In this document: piece after piece, positions 25,642-28,825 of the stretch
Position numbering within the stretch: position 1 is the stretch's first letter
How the letters are laid out: each line of letters opens with the position of its first letter
Source: a virus
Virus record (IMG/VR): IMGVR_UViG_3300037189_002319
Span: 1 to 28,825 of that record
Length of the DNA: 28,825 bases
Direction: 5' to 3' (one strand)
Position numbers and translations under genes: made by a program
The notes under the pieces: model-generated
What the model was told of the DNA's origin: nothing
Databases searched by the model: none
What the model saw: the letters and a program-made list of their open reading frames with translations, nothing else

Positions 25642-26158
25642 TTGTAATTACCTCTTGCTCTTTTGATACCTGCGAGAGCCTACGCATAATTTCGTCTCGT
25701 ACTTGCGGATACTCAGATGCAATATCCCTAAGAATACCAACAAGGATATCTTGCTTACGCTCAATCTCTAGCATTTCTTCTGCGAGTTCTTTGTTCTCAA
25801 GCAGACCAGCCTTCTGTAGCATATCAATACGAGTCTTCTCAAGGTCCATAACCAACTTGATACCTGCGGTTTTTGCTGTTAGGTTTGCTGTAGTAGTAGC
25901 ATCATCAATGACCTCGTATGCCTTTGAGATAAGTCTGCTGTAGTGCGTGTCTGCTCCCACCAGGGCTTCCTTAGCCCTAGCACGGATAGCAGCATTGTCA
26001 GAAGCCATTACACGCCATTGGTTAATGTGTGCTACAACTTTCTGTCTTGGTAGAGCAAGTTCTTTAGAGATGGCGGTTGGCTCTTCACCCTGGAGATATT
26101 TCTCTACAACCTTGTTCATCTCGTCAAGATGTTCTACCGTTAAGTCTTCAATCGACAC
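25625..26158 (-). CDS. terS: Probable terminase small subunit, 177 aa
   Basis: GTG start at 26158. The N-terminal 55 residues hold a helix-turn-helix (PTAISKELALPRQKVVAHINQW, about 27-48), followed by a long helical region and an acidic oligomerisation-like part. Small terminases bind the pac or cos site and load the large subunit. Called from the HTH, helical architecture and position directly upstream of terL; sequence identity was not tested. Confidence 0.7.
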   Translation of the reverse strand: MSIEDLTVEHLDEMNKVVEKYLQGEEPTAISKELALPRQKVVAHINQWRVMASDNAAIRARAKEALVGADTHYSRLISKAYEVIDDATTTANLTAKTAGIKLVMDLEKTRIDMLQKAGLLENKELAEEMLEIERKQDILVGILRDIASEYPQVRDEIMRRLSQVSKEQEVITIVNVQ

Positions 26159-26435
26159 GCTTCTTACGCTTTCCCCTGCGAGCAGGAATTCTCTTTACTC
26201 TCTCAATTGCAAATGAGCAGTACTGTCCTGACGTTGCTTTTTGCATTTCAAAGCAGTCAACCCATGTTGCACCAGTCTCAGTATTTGTAACAACACTATC
26301 AAACTTGAACTTGCGTCCATGTTCATCCTGTATCTTAATTATATCACCCTTGACAATTGTGAATGTGCCAATCTGTAGTTCATATACACGAGAAAATTTT
26401 GTTGGTGCTACTTTGGTTTTCTTGCGAGTAATCAT
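26148..26435 (-). CDS. Small basic hypothetical protein, 95 aa
   Basis: ATG at 26435 overlaps the lipoprotein stop by one base. The product has a beta-rich core (FTIVKGDIIKIQDEHGRKFK, about residues 25-44) like a small SH3-type barrel, and a basic C-terminus RIPARRGKRKKRVD, fitting nucleic-acid binding. Its gene overlaps the small terminase. Function unknown. Confidence 0.65.
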   Translation of the reverse strand: MITRKKTKVAPTKFSRVYELQIGTFTIVKGDIIKIQDEHGRKFKFDSVVTNTETGATWVDCFEMQKATSGQYCSFAIERVKRIPARRGKRKKRVD

Positions 26436-26911
26436 TAGTTAGGAAGCACCATCTTGTCGTCTACTGAAAATACTAGGGCTACCTGTTCTCCAGGATTGAT
26501 TGTCAGGTCAGCAATTCCCTTGTCAGCGAATGACCAGTCTTTACTAGGAGTCTTGATTAGCAATGCCCAGTATGCAAAATCTGCTGGCATGTCTGCACAC
26601 TTTTCGACATAACCTTTATGCTTGTCAGACTTGATTACATGAATTGCATCTGGCAAACCGTTTACACGACAAACAATTTGAAGACCGTACTTATCAGTCC
26701 CCTGGATTGCGTATCCAGCAAGATTGAAGGCAGTCATTGCTTCAATAGCAGAACCAGCCTGAACACAAGTCTGGGTTTTATCAGTCTTTAATGACTGAAA
26801 GTCAACAATAACAGTTACACAGTTGTCAGAACTGACTACATTCTGCTGTATGGCACAACCAGAGGTTGCTAGAGTAACACCCAGTGCTAGGGCAATTGCA
26901 ATCTTTTTCAT
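26435..26911 (-). CDS. Lipoprotein with DUF4430-like domain, 158 aa
   Basis: A signal peptide MKKIAIALALGVTLATSGC ends at a lipobox Cys19, so the protein should be a membrane lipoprotein outside the cytoplasm. The rest has strands and a GSAIEAMTAFNLAGYAI helix, then YWALLIKTPSKDWSFADKGI and NPGEQVALVFS, the pattern of DUF4430, a domain related to transcobalamin-type cobalamin-binding proteins. The cysteines at about 31, 49, 82 and 105 may form disulfides. Superinfection exclusion or ligand binding are possible; neither is proved. Confidence 0.7.
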   Translation of the reverse strand: MKKIAIALALGVTLATSGCAIQQNVVSSDNCVTVIVDFQSLKTDKTQTCVQAGSAIEAMTAFNLAGYAIQGTDKYGLQIVCRVNGLPDAIHVIKSDKHKGYVEKCADMPADFAYWALLIKTPSKDWSFADKGIADLTINPGEQVALVFSVDDKMVLPN

Positions 26912-27063
26912 CGTTTTGATTTCCTTAATCCGAACTTGGCAAGATAGACATAGATTGTCTCTACGCTAGTGCCACATTCCTTTGCTATATCTTGAGGCGT
27001 TTTCTTATCCATGTGGTAACGCTTTTTTAACCACGCTTCATTAGTATACAGTTTATTCGCCAT
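26908..27063 (-). CDS. Small helix-turn-helix protein, 51 aa
   Basis: ATG at 27063; TGA at 26910-26908 overlaps the lipoprotein ATG as ATGA. KTPQDIAKECGTSVETIYVY (residues 21-40) is a textbook helix-turn-helix, with a basic C-terminus GLRKSKR. Possibly a resolvase-type or sigma-region-4-like DNA-binding module. It may regulate the lipoprotein it is coupled to. Confidence 0.65.
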   Translation of the reverse strand: MANKLYTNEAWLKKRYHMDKKTPQDIAKECGTSVETIYVYLAKFGLRKSKR

Positions 27064-27067
27064 AATG

Positions 27068-27643
27068 TCAATACCCAAATGCCTTATCCCAATTTTTTAA
27101 AGCCCAGTGTCCAATTGCACAAGCATCTGCAACATCATCATCTTCTAATTGTTTATCATAATTAATATTAATAAAGTTGATAGTTCTTTGTTTGCGAACT
27201 TTGCGTTCTTCATTTTTAAACCATGATACAGATTTGCCTGGATTTTTCTTTTGAATCTCTGACTTTTCTTCTTTGGTTAGTTTTTTATTACCTATGTAGT
27301 TTTGCCATGTCATTGGAGATACTGAACCAATCTTTTTTACCCCAGACATTGAAGCAGCCCCAAGAAGTGCTCCCTGGACCATAGCCAGTTGTGCAGCAGT
27401 CTTAGGGCTGTTCATAAACACTGTATGTTCAATTATGATTGCTTCAAAATTAAAATTATCAAAGAAGGACTTTGTCTTCCTGGCAGCATCTATAATTTTA
27501 TCGTAGGTGGTTAGACCTGCAAAATTAATCTTGCCACAAGCAATAATTTTATTATCTTCAAAGATAGCAAATGCTAGGCTATTAGTACTAGCATCAATGG
27601 CACAGAACTGTTTTGGCTTATTAGTCAAATTCAATTTTACCAT
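27068..27643 (-). CDS. RuvC-fold Holliday junction resolvase, 191 aa
   Basis: RNase H-like fold with acidic residues in order: AIDASTNSLAFAIF (Asp17, 15-28), AIIIEHTVF (Glu72, 68-76) and EDDDVADACAIGHW (Asp170/Asp173 region, 167-180). This is the metal-binding triad/tetrad of RuvC-type resolvases, which cut four-way junctions in replicating phage DNA. ATG at 27643 with AGGGGA six bases upstream is preferred over TTG 27649. It overlaps the upstream zinc protein. Confidence 0.8.
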   Translation of the reverse strand: MVKLNLTNKPKQFCAIDASTNSLAFAIFEDNKIIACGKINFAGLTTYDKIIDAARKTKSFFDNFNFEAIIIEHTVFMNSPKTAAQLAMVQGALLGAASMSGVKKIGSVSPMTWQNYIGNKKLTKEEKSEIQKKNPGKSVSWFKNEERKVRKQRTINFININYDKQLEDDDVADACAIGHWALKNWDKAFGY

Positions 27644-27920
27644 TTGCAATCCCCTTAATTTGTTTTAAAATTTGATTGATATCATCAGGATTAGTCTCAC
27701 ACTTAATGCAGGTGTTGCTATCATTATAGATTGATAGTTGTTGTCCGCAAGATTTGCAAGGTCTATTTTTACCCTGACGTTTTTTAATCTTATCCTTTAT
27801 ATATTTTTCAGCAATCTTTTCTCTAGTTGCCGATTCCCTGCACACTGCAGAACAATATATTTGATAGGATAATTTAGTTTCAAATTGGTTATCGCACCAC
27901 TCACAGTGTTTGTTTTTCAT
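27621..27920 (-). CDS. Double zinc-ribbon protein, 99 aa
   Basis: CEWC (residues 6-9) with YCSAVC (18-23) form one zinc site and CKSC (55-58) with CIKC (71-74) a second, separated by a Lys-rich helix. A DNA-associated zinc protein is suggested by position between a Cas4-type nuclease and a resolvase. It overlaps both genes. No enzyme motif seen; HNH is not present. Confidence 0.7.
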   Translation of the reverse strand: MKNKHCEWCDNQFETKLSYQIYCSAVCRESATREKIAEKYIKDKIKKRQGKNRPCKSCGQQLSIYNDSNTCIKCETNPDDINQILKQIKGIANGKIEFD

Positions 27921-28710
27921 CTAAAGGCTCCAGAGAATTAATTTTTATCACTCCAGAACCAGCAGATGCACAGGCAGCCTGAATAGGACATGTCTTGCAA
28001 ATCTTTGAATTGCTACGATAGTTCTTCTCTGGCAGGGCTTTATCTTCCCATGCCTTGCGAACAGTACGCATCCATTCAAAAGTGTTCTCTACCCACTCAT
28101 ACATATACTGATTTAGTTCAACAGGGAAAATCAACAGTTCGTGATTGTTCTTGTTTTCATAAATCAGAATTGCTTTATTCTTATTCAGAATTTTCATGTA
28201 GATAAGCAACTGGACCATGTGACCCAGTTTAGGCTTACCTGCAGTTTTACGATACTCAAATCCCTCATTCGGCATTGTCTTGATTTCACCAAGCAATTGC
28301 GAGTCTTCCCAGTTGAGCATTACGTCACCATATCCAAAGATAGGTGGGTCATTGTAGGTCACTTTGAATTCTGAGTCAGCAAGCAACCCTGGGACATTTC
28401 CCATTGCTTCCTGAATACGTTCGTGTGACTTTGTGCCAGCAGTCATATTTGCACCGCCATAGGCATCTGCATTATCTACGAAGTTAGCACCTTCGAATGC
28501 TAGATACCAATAACGAGGACATTCTCCATGCGAGAATGCAATAGTGCTAGGTGCAAATGTTTTCTTGGTTTGAAACTTATCTACACGATTGATAGTATAG
28601 CCAGAGTTAATCTTTTCAATCAGTGCTTCCTTGTCAATGAATGATGGTTTCGAACTTGGATTCGAATCAATCTTTTTGAGCATTACTTGTTGCAATAAAC
28701 TTTTTGCCAT
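27901..28710 (-). CDS. Cas4-type PD-(D/E)XK nuclease with Fe-S cysteines, 269 aa
   Basis: A RecB/Cas4-like exonuclease. FGYGDVM gives Asp129, LLGEIKTM gives Glu142 and Lys144, and QLLIY (167-171) the QxxxY motif, all in the usual order; His96 precedes them. Cys64 (GECPRYWY) and the C-terminal Cys238, Cys241 and Cys247 (CKTCPIQAAC) form the Fe-S clamp. Likely acts in DNA end processing or recombination with the RuvC-like gene; no CRISPR array is present. Confidence 0.85.
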   Translation of the reverse strand: MAKSLLQQVMLKKIDSNPSSKPSFIDKEALIEKINSGYTINRVDKFQTKKTFAPSTIAFSHGECPRYWYLAFEGANFVDNADAYGGANMTAGTKSHERIQEAMGNVPGLLADSEFKVTYNDPPIFGYGDVMLNWEDSQLLGEIKTMPNEGFEYRKTAGKPKLGHMVQLLIYMKILNKNKAILIYENKNNHELLIFPVELNQYMYEWVENTFEWMRTVRKAWEDKALPEKNYRSNSKICKTCPIQAACASAGSGVIKINSLEPLDEKQTL

Positions 28711-28717
28711 AACGACA

Positions 28718-28825
28718 CTAGCGAGTAATATATTTAAGAGCCGAAACTAAGTTGTTGATTGACTCAGCAGCGGTGTAATAAATATTCTTCTTCGCTCTAT
28801 CTCCTTTATCTACATTGGTTAGCCA
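28718..28825 (-). CDS. C-terminal fragment of an unknown protein, cut by window edge
   Basis: Thirty-five residues and a TAG stop are visible; the gene continues beyond 28825. The fragment is helical (GDRAKKNIYYTAAESINNLV) and basic. The stop lies seven bases before the nuclease start, so it is probably in the same operon. Not recognised. Confidence 0.6.
   Translation of the reverse strand, partial: WLTNVDKGDRAKKNIYYTAAESINNLVSALKYITR

Noticed and set aside
7484-28252. Strand bias of TTACGA across coding regions
   Set aside because: In leftward genes TTACGA is the reverse of TCGTAA, produced by frequent Arg CGT and following Lys/Asn codons, so only the non-coding copies are counted as repeats.
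1-28825. CRISPR array search, prompted by the Cas4-type nuclease
   Set aside because: No regularly spaced direct repeats were seen; Cas4-type nucleases are common in phages for DNA processing.

Overview
The window looks like part of a tailed bacteriophage genome (or a prophage) of a low-GC actinobacterium. Phage identity rests on a large terminase (23845-25641), a likely small terminase, a CHAP endolysin, holin-like membrane proteins, a Cas4-type nuclease, a RuvC-fold resolvase, tRNAs and dense overlapping small genes. The actinobacterial host is inferred from a WhiB-type Fe-S regulator, DUF2637 and DUF7455 families, ThyX and many leaderless genes. By composition a freshwater-type, low-GC actinobacterium is plausible, but this is inference.

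Layout. (1) 1-6311, rightward: short transcription units of mostly unknown small acidic or zinc-binding proteins plus one DUF932 protein. Most are driven by a recurring promoter in which ATGTCGGTGGTA sits directly after the -35 position, and several end in a hairpin followed by TTTCTGCGCAG. (2) 6312-7189, AT-rich and gene-free, where rightward and leftward transcription converge: TTACGA repeats, tandem hairpins, an AT-rich block and a phased DnaA-box cluster, which I read as a replication origin. (3) 7190-8850, leftward: PduO-type cobalamin adenosyltransferase and a pyrimidine-dimer-glycosylase-related protein. (4) 8923-10872: back-to-back, mostly leaderless small genes and a HAD phosphatase. 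(5) 10869-14192, leftward: glycosyltransferase, tRNA-Arg, methyltransferase, ThyX, GroES-like co-chaperonin, DUF2637 membrane protein and a DUF1599 (Nmad1) protein. (6) 14249-16083: a Dps-like ferritin and three Cys-rich or TUDOR proteins. (7) 16155-18798: a membrane protein, coiled-coil protein, WhiB, dCMP deaminase and a SLOG-like protein. (8) 18821-21517: GT4 glycosyltransferase, zinc proteins, endolysin and a tRNA-Asn/Asp/Thr cluster. (9) 21522-28825: small membrane proteins, a secreted PA14 protein, the terminases, a lipoprotein and recombination nucleases; the last gene is cut by the window edge.

How the genes may work together. dCMP deaminase and ThyX would supply dTMP. The adenosyltransferase could supply coenzyme B12 to a class II ribonucleotide reductase (not seen here). 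DnaA boxes suggest use of the host initiator. The GroES-like protein could refit the host chaperonin for phage proteins. Two glycosyltransferases, a methyltransferase, a secreted PA14 protein and a lipoprotein suggest modification of virion or host surface. Portal and capsid genes are not in this window, so it is incomplete. Functions are from reading motifs by eye; no database search was run.
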